Shown piece after piece: positions 34,241 to 42,965 of a stretch of DNA of 49,530 nt. The stretch is from Fusobacterium sp. (lineage in GTDB: Bacteria > Fusobacteriota > Fusobacteriia > Fusobacteriales > Fusobacteriaceae). The translations under genes were made by a program, and so were the position numbers. The DNA lies in the NCBI RefSeq assembly GCF_030528405.1, contig NZ_JAUMYY010000009.1, forward strand, positions 1-49,530. Direction: 5' to 3'. Under the pieces are notes generated by a model. That model was not told the origin of the DNA and made no database searches. It saw only the letters and a list, made by a program, of their open reading frames with translations. Within the stretch, counting starts at the first letter, position 1. The number at the start of each line of letters is the position of its first letter.

Positions 34241-35989
34241 TTATAAATTTTTCTTATCTTTTAAAAATTCTATTTCCTTAACTTCCAACATTGTAGTATA
34301 CATTTTTTTATACTCACCATTTAATAAAACTAATTCTTCATGTTTACCTTTTTCAATTATACTTCCCTTATCAAAAACAATAATTTGATCAGCATCTTTT
34401 ATTGTATTTAATCTATGTGCAATAACTATTACAGTTTTTCCTTTTATTAGGTTTCTAATAGATTTTTGAACTATATACTCATTATCCACATCAAGTGAAG
34501 CAGTAGCTTCATCCAATAAAATAATAGGGGCATTTTTTAGAAAAGCTCTGGCTATTGAAATTCTTTGTTTTTCTCCTCCTGAAAGTGTAGCTCCTCCTTC
34601 ATGAACATAAGTATTATAACCTCCTTCCAGTTTTTCAATAAATTCATGACAATTAGCCATTTTTGCAGCTTGAATAATTTCTTCTTCTGTTGCGTCAATT
34701 TTTCCAATTTTTATATTTTCATAAATGCTATCCTGTATCAAATAAACATCTTGGAAAACCATACTTATATTTTTTAACAAGCTATCTGGATAAATATTTT
34801 TTATATTATAATCCCCAATTTTTATTTCACCAGAATCAATATCAAAAAATCTTGTAATTAAATTTAGAATAGTAGTTTTCCCAAAACCACTTTTTCCAAT
34901 TAAAGCTGTCATTTCTCCTTCTTTTGCTATAAAATTTATATTTTTAAGAACTTCTTTACCTTTTATATATGAAAAATTAACATCTTTAAATTCTATATTA
35001 TAATTAGAAAACTTATAATCATCAACTCTATAAGAAATTTCTTCTGTATCTAAAACTGAAAGTAATTTATCTACTGAAAGCATAAAATATCTTGATATAA
35101 CAAATACAGTTGAAAAATTAAGTTCTACATTTGTAAAAGCTAAGGATATAATTACAAACATTATTAAATTTTGTATACTCATATTATCACTGAAATATCT
35201 TTGAGAAGCAATATATAAAACAACTGGATACATAAGTAGACTGAATATATGCATAGGTAAAATATATGGAACACCACTTAACTCAACATTTATTGATTCT
35301 TGTTTCACATCATTTAAAGCTTTTTCCAATTTATTAAAACGCTCTCCTGTCATATTATAAGTTTTAAAAACTTCTATTCCTGCTGAATATTCCATTATTC
35401 TAGCCAACATTTTTGCTCTAACTTTTTTTGCTCTCTTACCAACTTCCTTTATTTTTTTTGAACAAAAATAACTTATAGGCAAAATTATAAAAAGAGTTCC
35501 TGATTGAATCCCTCCAAGATAAGTGTCGAAAAATATTAGATAAACAGATAGATATAACATAAGTATAAAATGCTTAACCAACTCTGGCATATGGTGTGTA
35601 ATTAACATTTCAAAATCGTTTAAATCATTTGATAAAATATTAGTAAGTTCTCCTACATTATTTTTGCTAAAATATCCCATATTTAATTTTTTTATATGAT
35701 CTCCCATTTTAATTCTAAGATTTGCTATAATTTCTGCTCCTTCTGCAAAAGCGATAAAATTTCCCTTTCTTAAAATTTTGTATCTTACATATATCATAAT
35801 TATTATTAGTAAAGAATATATACTTATTTTCTTGAAACTGACAGCTTGATTTATTAGATCTGTTAGCATAAGAAAAAGTGTACTATATACAAAAGCATGA
35901 CATATAGCATCCAACATTAGAATCTTTACTGCCTTCATAAAAGTACCATAGTCTTTCTCTCCGATTAGCTTTTTAATATTTTTAAACAT
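34241..35989 (-). CDS. ABC exporter half-transporter (second subunit)
   Basis: About 582 residues from the ATG near 35989, where GGAAGG lies 8-9 bp upstream; a GTG three codons earlier is the alternative. A six-span type IV exporter domain (about 1-310) is followed by a nucleotide-binding domain: GKSGFGKTT (near 370), LSGGEKQRISIARA, ILLDEATASLD and IAHRL. Every catalytic residue is present. It overlaps the end of the preceding subunit gene, so the two are translated together and form a heterodimer. The substrate is unknown. Relatives include drug exporters and YbtPQ-type siderophore importers. Confidence 0.9.
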   Translation of the reverse strand: MFKNIKKLIGEKDYGTFMKAVKILMLDAICHAFVYSTLFLMLTDLINQAVSFKKISIYSLLIIIMIYVRYKILRKGNFIAFAEGAEIIANLRIKMGDHIKKLNMGYFSKNNVGELTNILSNDLNDFEMLITHHMPELVKHFILMLYLSVYLIFFDTYLGGIQSGTLFIILPISYFCSKKIKEVGKRAKKVRAKMLARIMEYSAGIEVFKTYNMTGERFNKLEKALNDVKQESINVELSGVPYILPMHIFSLLMYPVVLYIASQRYFSDNMSIQNLIMFVIISLAFTNVELNFSTVFVISRYFMLSVDKLLSVLDTEEISYRVDDYKFSNYNIEFKDVNFSYIKGKEVLKNINFIAKEGEMTALIGKSGFGKTTILNLITRFFDIDSGEIKIGDYNIKNIYPDSLLKNISMVFQDVYLIQDSIYENIKIGKIDATEEEIIQAAKMANCHEFIEKLEGGYNTYVHEGGATLSGGEKQRISIARAFLKNAPIILLDEATASLDVDNEYIVQKSIRNLIKGKTVIVIAHRLNTIKDADQIIVFDKGSIIEKGKHEELVLLNGEYKKMYTTMLEVKEIEFLKDKKNL

Positions 35990-37730
35990 ACTGCTCACCT
36001 TCCAAGTTCATAGACCAAAGTTTTTTATATAATCCTTCTTTTTCAAGTAACCTTTTATGACTTCCTTCCTCTATTACTTTTCCATTGTCAAGTACGACAA
36101 TATTGTCAGCATTTTTTATAGTATACAATCTATGGGCAATAATTATCGATGTCTTGCCTTTTAATAAATTATCTATAGATGACTGTATAAGTTTTTCATT
36201 TTCAACATCTGAATATGAAGTTATTTCATCCAAGACTATTATCTTTGCATTTTTTAAAATGGCTCTGGCTATTGAAATTCTTTGTTTTTCTCCACCTGAA
36301 AGTTTTATTCCAGAATCCTCACCTAGAAGAGTTTCATATCCCATTTCCATCTGCATTATAAAATCATGTATCTGTGCTTTTTTACATGCTTCTATAACTT
36401 CTTCTTTTGTTACATTCATTCCCATTGAAATATTTTTATAAACTGTATCATTAAGCATAAAAGTATCTTGAAAAACAAAAGCTATATTTTTCATAATATT
36501 TTCAAGAGACTTATCTTTTATATTTATACCATCTATTAAAATTTCTCCCTCTTCAACATCCCAAAATCTTCCAATTAACATTCCTATAGTTGTTTTTCCA
36601 CTACCTGAATGTCCTACTAAAGCTGTCATTTTCTTAGCCTTAAATTTTAAATTAAAGTCTTTTAAGACTTCAACCTTATCATAGCAAAAAGTTACATTTT
36701 TAAACTCTATTTCTCCACTTTCTATTTCTTTTAATTCTACATCACTATCTTTTTGTATAGGATATTCTAATATTTTTCTCACATTCTCTGCACCAACTAA
36801 AAGTACAGCTAAATTTGTCCCTAGGTTCATTATTTTTATAAATGAAATTAAAAAAACTGTACCTAACAATAAAAACATAACTAAACCTGGAAAAGCTAAA
36901 AGCCCTTTTAAGTAAAGCAAACCTCCTATAGATATGCAGATAAGAAGACCTCCAGCGTCTATAATTGCACTTCCAAAGCTATATTTTCCAATTGTTAAAT
37001 CACACATTTCCTTCCATATTTTTAAATACTCATTAACGGTATTTTTATATATTTTAAAATTTTTGGCTGTTAGGTTAAAGGTCTTCAATATGTTCATAGC
37101 ATTTATATATTGAACTATGGTTGCATGTAATTTTTTTAGCATTTTATTATAAAGTTCTATTCGTTGACCATAACCTTTAAACATAGAAGCTTGTATATAC
37201 AATGAAATGAAAAATGGAATAAATAGTGCTAAAGCCAAGATCCAATTTATAGTAAACAAATAAATAATAATCGCAATAGGAACTACTATAGCTTCCATCA
37301 AATCTGGAATTTGGTGAGCTATGAAGAGTTCCAATTTTTCTATATCCTCATCAACAGCTTTCTTTATCTGCCCTATGGAATTTTTTCTAAAGAAACCTAA
37401 ATTTATTTTTCCTAAATGATTTACAACTTTTTTTCTAATTTCATATAATATTGAAAAAGCAGCCATATGGGACATAGCTAAACATAATATTTGAAATAAA
37501 ACAGAGAGAACAACTGCCAACATAGTGTACTTAATAACTTTTTCTAATAGTATTTTATTAGGCTTAAAAGAAGTCAATTCCACTAAAATATAATAGAGTA
37601 AAATATATAATGACAGTCTTAAAATTGAAGAAACAATACTAAAAATAGCTGAAAATAAAATTTTATATTTATGATGACCAGAATATTTTAAAATAAACAA
37701 AATATTAGATTTTTCAAAATCCCTATTCAT
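35982..37730 (-). CDS. ABC exporter half-transporter (first subunit)
   Basis: About 582 residues from the ATG at 37728-37730, which has AAGGAGG 8 bp upstream; the GTG at 37739 sits too close to that site. The exporter membrane domain is followed by an ATPase domain with GHSGSGKTT, LSGGEKQRISIARA and IIVLDEITSYSDVENE. The catalytic Glu is kept, but the usual SALD D-loop reads SYSD. This gives the dimer two unequal ATP sites, a common trait of heterodimeric exporters. It is the first gene of the pair. The leader upstream (37740-37832) shows no clear regulatory element. Confidence 0.9.
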   Translation of the reverse strand: MNRDFEKSNILFILKYSGHHKYKILFSAIFSIVSSILRLSLYILLYYILVELTSFKPNKILLEKVIKYTMLAVVLSVLFQILCLAMSHMAAFSILYEIRKKVVNHLGKINLGFFRKNSIGQIKKAVDEDIEKLELFIAHQIPDLMEAIVVPIAIIIYLFTINWILALALFIPFFISLYIQASMFKGYGQRIELYNKMLKKLHATIVQYINAMNILKTFNLTAKNFKIYKNTVNEYLKIWKEMCDLTIGKYSFGSAIIDAGGLLICISIGGLLYLKGLLAFPGLVMFLLLGTVFLISFIKIMNLGTNLAVLLVGAENVRKILEYPIQKDSDVELKEIESGEIEFKNVTFCYDKVEVLKDFNLKFKAKKMTALVGHSGSGKTTIGMLIGRFWDVEEGEILIDGINIKDKSLENIMKNIAFVFQDTFMLNDTVYKNISMGMNVTKEEVIEACKKAQIHDFIMQMEMGYETLLGEDSGIKLSGGEKQRISIARAILKNAKIIVLDEITSYSDVENEKLIQSSIDNLLKGKTSIIIAHRLYTIKNADNIVVLDNGKVIEEGSHKRLLEKEGLYKKLWSMNLEGEQYV

Positions 37731-37832
37731 TTTATGCACCTCCTTTAAAATATAAAAATAACGATAAACAAATATTTTTGTATACTAATTATACTCTTTT
37801 TATAATTTTTTTCAATACATTATTAAGGTAAT

Positions 37833-37904
37833 AAAAAAAGAGCCCTTGAATTTTATAACAGTTTTTAATTATACTGAATAAAATAAAAATTGGGGCTTCT
37901 TTTC
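37833..37904 (-). terminator. Terminator after uvrB
   Basis: GAAGCCCC and GGGCTC arms with an inner ATTTTAT/ATAAAAT stem form a long hairpin (37833-37904). On the minus strand it ends in a seven-U tract, just after the uvrB stop at 37916. Confidence 0.75.
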
Positions 37905-37915
37905 AAAAAATATTT

Positions 37916-39895
37916 TTAAAATTCCAAAAGTAGTTCTCTTAATTTTAACATTTCATCTCTTAGAGTTATTGCTGTTTCAAAGTCTAATTCTTCAACTAAT
38001 TTTTTTATTTTCTTTTCAATTTTTGCTATCTCTTTTTCTATATCGTTTCTATTTTTAAATATTTTTTTAGTTTCATTTAATTTTTTCTGCTCAATTCCAT
38101 AGTCAAGATTTATTAAATCTTCTGAAATTTCTTTTACAATAGACTTAGGGTTTATATTATTGTATTGATTGTATTCCATTTGTTTTTTTCTTCTTCTCTG
38201 TGTTTCAGTCATAGCTTCTTTCATAGAGTCTGTAATTATATCAGCGTATAAAATAACTCTGCCTTCTACATTTCTTGCAGCTCTTCCTATAGTTTGAACA
38301 AGAGATCTTCTACTTCTTAAAAAACCTTCTTTATCTGCTTCAAGTATAGCTACTAAAGAAACTTCTGGAATATCTAAACCTTCTCTTAATAAATTTATAC
38401 CTATTAGAACATCTATTTCTCCTTTTCTTAAAGCTCTAATTATTTCTATTCTTTCAAGAGTGTCTATATCAGAATGCATATATCTAACTTTTACTCCAAG
38501 TTCTATATAATATTCTGTCAACTCTTCAGCTAGTTTTTTTGTAAGAGTTGTCACTAGGACTCTTTCTTTCTTAATTACTCTATTTCTAATTTCTTCTAAA
38601 AGATCGTCAACTTGATTTGATATTGGTCTTATCTCTATCTCTGGATCTATAATTCCTGTAGGCCTTATAAGTTGCTCTGATACAAAACCATTAGACATAT
38701 CAATTTCAAAATCTCCAGGAGTCGCTGAAATAAAAACAGTTTGATTGGACTTTTCCCTAAATTCTTCAAATCTTAAAGGTCTGTTATCAAGGGCAGCTTT
38801 TAATCTAAAACCATTTTCAACAAGCGCTTCCTTTCTTGATCTATCTCCATTATACATTCCTCTGATCTGTGGTATAGTAATATGTGACTCATCAATAAAA
38901 AGCAAAAAATCTCTTGGAAAGTATTCAAAGAGAGTGTCAGGGGTTTCTCCTGCTTTCTTACTTGATAAGTATCTCGAATAATTTTCTATACCCTTACAAT
39001 AACCTATTTCAGTTATCATTTCTATATCATATTCCGTTCTTTGTTTTAATCTCTGTGCTTCCAGAAGTTTATTCTCACTTTCAAAAGCTTTTACTTCATT
39101 TTTTAAATCTTCTTTTATTTCTCTAACTATTCTCTCATTGTCACCATCTTCTGTTAAATATTGTGTTGCAGGATAAATAACTATCCTTTCTAAAGACTTC
39201 TTTAATTTTTGCCCTGTAAGAGTATTTATTTCTGAAATCTCTTCTAAATCATCTCCCCAAAACTCCAATCTATAACCATTATTCATATATGAAGGATAAA
39301 CATCAATTACATCGCCCTTTATTCTAAACTTACCTCTTTCAAAAGCTATATCATTTCTCTCGTATCTCAAAGAAATTAATTTTTTTATCAATTCATTTCT
39401 TTTAATTCCTGTTTTTCTATCTATAGGAATAGTCATCTTTTTATATGTTACAGGAGAACCTAAACCATAAATTGATGAAACAGAAGCAACAATTATTACA
39501 TCTCTTCTATGTATTAATGCGGCAGTTGCTGCATTACGCAACTTATCAATTTCATCATTTACAGAAGAATCTTTTTCTATATAAGTATCTGTTGTTTTTA
39601 TATATGCCTCTGGTTGATAATAGTCATAGTAGGATACAAAGTACTCCACTGCATTTTCTGGAAAAAATTTTTTATATTCAGAATACAATTGTGCAGCTAG
39701 AGTTTTATTAGGAGCTATTATGAGTGCTGGTCTTTGCAATCTCTCTATTACATTAGCAATAGTAAAAGTTTTTCCTGAACCTGTTACTCCCAATAAAACT
39801 TGATCCTTGACTCCTTTTTTAATATTTTCAACTATTTCATCAATTGCTGTTGGTTGATCTCCCATTGGTAAATAGTTTGAATGTATCTTAAACAT
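37916..39895 (-). CDS. uvrB: UvrABC excision nuclease subunit B
   Basis: About 659 residues from the ATG at 39893-39895 (MFKIHSNYLPMGDQPTAI, the standard UvrB opening). The longer TTG start at 39922 would overlap the upstream gene and is unlikely. Seen: Walker A GVTGSGKTFTIANV, the damage-probing beta-hairpin region YYDYYQPEAYI, helicase motifs DESHITIPQ, GLDIPEVSLVAILDADKEG-like and QTIGRAARN, and the C-terminal UVR motif (KEIAKIEKKIKKLVEELDFE). It loads on damaged DNA with UvrA and recruits UvrC. It is the last gene of an operon with the AddA- and AddB-like genes. Confidence 0.97.
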   Translation of the reverse strand: MFKIHSNYLPMGDQPTAIDEIVENIKKGVKDQVLLGVTGSGKTFTIANVIERLQRPALIIAPNKTLAAQLYSEYKKFFPENAVEYFVSYYDYYQPEAYIKTTDTYIEKDSSVNDEIDKLRNAATAALIHRRDVIIVASVSSIYGLGSPVTYKKMTIPIDRKTGIKRNELIKKLISLRYERNDIAFERGKFRIKGDVIDVYPSYMNNGYRLEFWGDDLEEISEINTLTGQKLKKSLERIVIYPATQYLTEDGDNERIVREIKEDLKNEVKAFESENKLLEAQRLKQRTEYDIEMITEIGYCKGIENYSRYLSSKKAGETPDTLFEYFPRDFLLFIDESHITIPQIRGMYNGDRSRKEALVENGFRLKAALDNRPLRFEEFREKSNQTVFISATPGDFEIDMSNGFVSEQLIRPTGIIDPEIEIRPISNQVDDLLEEIRNRVIKKERVLVTTLTKKLAEELTEYYIELGVKVRYMHSDIDTLERIEIIRALRKGEIDVLIGINLLREGLDIPEVSLVAILEADKEGFLRSRRSLVQTIGRAARNVEGRVILYADIITDSMKEAMTETQRRRKKQMEYNQYNNINPKSIVKEISEDLINLDYGIEQKKLNETKKIFKNRNDIEKEIAKIEKKIKKLVEELDFETAITLRDEMLKLRELLLEF

Positions 39896-39911
39896 CTTTT
39901 CATCACCTATT

Positions 39912-42900
39912 TTAATATTCAATACTAAACTCTAGGAATTTAGTTCTAATTTTATAATTTTTTATCTCATCACCAAAATTTTCTTGAAGAAGTCTTTTAT
40001 AATTTTCTAACTGCTCTTCGTTTTTAGCTCCTGTTTTATAGTCAACTATATATATCTCTCCATTTCCTAAATGTGCTTCGTCATCTTTTATCATAAGCCT
40101 ATCTATTCTATATGATTTTTTATTCTCGGAGTCATATATTTCATATTCAGAATAAATGTAATTCCATTTATCAGAAAAAATATCTCCAGCTATATTTAAA
40201 ATTCGTTCTATATTTTCTTTTGAAAAGATTTTTCTTAATTTTTCTTCCCCAAAATATGATAGATAATTTTTATAACAAAGTTGAATTGAATATTCTATTT
40301 CTTCCTCGGTGCCATTTTTTATGTTTTCAAGAAAATAGTGTATAAGTATGCCCAGCATTCTTTTTTCTTCAGTTTTAAGCTGAAATTTGGTTTCATTAAC
40401 TTCCATCTTTTCTTTTTCTAAAAATAAAAGTCTCTCATATTTTAAACTATAATTTTTTGTGTTTTCTTGAATTTTAGAATCCTCAGTTTCAAAAAGCTGT
40501 AAATTTCCTTTTTCGAAATTATCTAAATATTTAGGATTTTCAGTAATTATTATTAGATTATTCTTTGCCCTTGTTATAGCAACATAAAGATTATTTATTT
40601 TTTCTTCTTCCTGAGCCCTTTTAAAATCTTCAATCTCTTCTTTGAAACAATTCTCTACAACTTTTCCATAGCCATTTTTTACAAAAAGACTAAAAAGGAC
40701 TTTATCGTATGTTGTATTCATAGAAAATATAAAGTCGAAGTCATTAGATTTTCTATTTTCGAGTTTATTTAGAATAAAGACTGTTTTAAACTGTAGTCCT
40801 TTAGATTTATGTATAGTCATAAGCTGAATCGCTTCATTTTCTAAAATATTTTCAGAAAAATTTATTTCCTTATTGTCATAAGCTTTTAGAAGCTCTAAAA
40901 TATTTTCATATTTTTTTGCTAATAAATAAGCTTCTGCTAAATTTTTTAATTCAAAATCCTTATTAAAAACTCTTAAAAAATTAAATTCTTCAAAAATTTT
41001 ATATGTCAACTCTTGGGAATTTAGAGTTTTATATGTCTTTTTTAAATTTTTTATCTTATTTAATACTATTAAAATTTTTTTCGATAATGTTTTTTCAAAA
41101 GCAGATTCCTCAATATCATTTAAGTAGTTTAAGGTTTTAACCTTTGATTTTAATAAAAACTCAATTTCTTCAGTACCAAAAGAGCTCAGATCAGATGCTA
41201 AAAAATTAAATAATGATAGTTCTTTATCATATATCAAATATTTTAAAAATTCTAAGTACTCAAATATTCCACTCAAATCTTTAATTTCTTTTTTAGTACT
41301 TAAAATATATGGAATTTTTTCATCCTCTAATATACTTGCAATTTCAATTAATTCATTATTAGTTCTTGCAATTATAGCTATATCCGAATAATTTTTTAAA
41401 GAAGTATTTTTTAATTCATCAACTAACTTTTGTGCAAGTGAAATTTCTTCATCCTTTGTTTTTTCAAAATATATACATTTCACAAAACCATTTTTCCTAG
41501 AGTTAGCAGTACTATTTTTGAACTTCCAATCAGGATTATTTTCACTAATTTTCTTAAAAATATTGTTAGTATAACTCACAATATTTATATCACTTCTATA
41601 TGAAATATTCATATTTTCGCACTCAGCATCTATTATATTCTCAAGATTTTCAAAAAGTTTTTTCTCTCCACCTCTCCAACCATATATGCTTTGTTTTTCA
41701 TCTCCAACACAGATAACATCCTTAGCTTGTTTAATTATTTCAAATAGTATCTTCCATTGTAAAACACTTGTATCTTGAAACTCATCAACAAAAACTGTAT
41801 CTATCTGCATATCAAGATTTTCAAAAAAAAACCTTGTTAGCCCTTGCCCATCAATTAAAAGATTGTCGGCTTTGAAAACTGTTACATAGGTATAGATAGA
41901 AATATCATTAAAGGTGAACTTCCTATCTCTTACTTTCAATTCATCATACATTTTATAAATTTCTTTACTTAAATCCATAAGTTTTTTTTCATAAGGAATT
42001 AAAATCTCATTATATATTTCTTTCGCTAAACTTTCCTTTAAATTTAAATAAATTTCTGCTATATTTTCTTTAGCTTCACCTTTTATTTTCCTTCCATCAA
42101 TTAAAGTTTCATTATCCAAAAGCTTTTTGAAATTTATAAAAAATAATCTTTTCAAATCCTCATCAGATTTTTCAATATATTTTTTATAGTCTTTTTTCAA
42201 AACTTCTTCTAAATCCTTCTGACATTCATTTTGAATATAGTCAAATATATCTTTTAAAAATTCAAAACTTGTTTTATCAATTTTTAATCTTTCTTTAGAA
42301 TAAAAATTTTGAAATTCAGATAAAGAAAGTAGGTATTTCCATCTTCCATCAATTAGACTTCTAATTATGTTTATATAAGTATCTATATTTTTTTCTGAAT
42401 TTTCATTAAAAAATTCTTTAAATTCATAAAATAAATTCTTATCTTTAAATATATTTTCCAATATTTTTTTATAGTAATAGTCATTTTCTTCATCTTCTAT
42501 CATAGTATATGATTTTATCTTTAAGAAATTTATAACTATATTTTTGAAGATAATATTTAAAAATGAATCTATAGTATATATTTTTATATTTTCTTTATTT
42601 TTTATAATATCTTCATAAACAAGATAAAGTTTAGAAAGTTTATCTTTAGTAATTTTTTCTTTTAATATCTTTTCTACATTTTTCAATAAAATTAAGAAAT
42701 CTTCTTTTTTCTTATCTTCCCACGCTGAATTTTCTATAACTTTTTCTAAACTAAAATCTTTATCTTGAATTAACTTATAAACTTCAATAAAACTTGATAT
42801 TTTTTCTAAAACTTCTTTTTTTATTTCAGCTGTAGCTTTTTTAGTAAAAGTCATAACTAATATATTTCTATACTCTATGCCTTTAAAAAGAGCCACTAAA

Positions 42901-42965
42901 TATTCTAAAGATAATCTATAAGTTTTTCCAGTCCCAGCACTTGCTTTTAAAACTAATTTACTCAT
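39912..42965 (-). CDS. AddA/RecB-like UvrD-family helicase-nuclease
   Basis: About 1017 residues. The start is the ATG at 42963-42965 (MSKLVLKASAGTGKT) or the ATG six bases earlier; both overlap the end of the AddB-like gene, with GGGTG upstream. Superfamily 1A motifs: Walker A KASAGTGKTYRLS, DEFQDTSVLQWK, GDEKQSIYGWRGG, LMTIHKSKGLQFK and LYVAITRAKNNL. A RecB-type nuclease closes the chain (IVDYKTGAKNEEQLENYK). It processes double-strand breaks for recombination together with the AddB-like protein. It is shorter than typical Firmicute AddA (about 1200). Confidence 0.9.
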   Translation of the reverse strand: MSKLVLKASAGTGKTYRLSLEYLVALFKGIEYRNILVMTFTKKATAEIKKEVLEKISSFIEVYKLIQDKDFSLEKVIENSAWEDKKKEDFLILLKNVEKILKEKITKDKLSKLYLVYEDIIKNKENIKIYTIDSFLNIIFKNIVINFLKIKSYTMIEDEENDYYYKKILENIFKDKNLFYEFKEFFNENSEKNIDTYINIIRSLIDGRWKYLLSLSEFQNFYSKERLKIDKTSFEFLKDIFDYIQNECQKDLEEVLKKDYKKYIEKSDEDLKRLFFINFKKLLDNETLIDGRKIKGEAKENIAEIYLNLKESLAKEIYNEILIPYEKKLMDLSKEIYKMYDELKVRDRKFTFNDISIYTYVTVFKADNLLIDGQGLTRFFFENLDMQIDTVFVDEFQDTSVLQWKILFEIIKQAKDVICVGDEKQSIYGWRGGEKKLFENLENIIDAECENMNISYRSDINIVSYTNNIFKKISENNPDWKFKNSTANSRKNGFVKCIYFEKTKDEEISLAQKLVDELKNTSLKNYSDIAIIARTNNELIEIASILEDEKIPYILSTKKEIKDLSGIFEYLEFLKYLIYDKELSLFNFLASDLSSFGTEEIEFLLKSKVKTLNYLNDIEESAFEKTLSKKILIVLNKIKNLKKTYKTLNSQELTYKIFEEFNFLRVFNKDFELKNLAEAYLLAKKYENILELLKAYDNKEINFSENILENEAIQLMTIHKSKGLQFKTVFILNKLENRKSNDFDFIFSMNTTYDKVLFSLFVKNGYGKVVENCFKEEIEDFKRAQEEEKINNLYVAITRAKNNLIIITENPKYLDNFEKGNLQLFETEDSKIQENTKNYSLKYERLLFLEKEKMEVNETKFQLKTEEKRMLGILIHYFLENIKNGTEEEIEYSIQLCYKNYLSYFGEEKLRKIFSKENIERILNIAGDIFSDKWNYIYSEYEIYDSENKKSYRIDRLMIKDDEAHLGNGEIYIVDYKTGAKNEEQLENYKRLLQENFGDEIKNYKIRTKFLEFSIEY

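Noticed and set aside
36085-36441. Plus-strand open frame of 118 codons
   Set aside because: Antisense to the ATPase domain of the ABC exporter subunit, with no ribosome-binding site.
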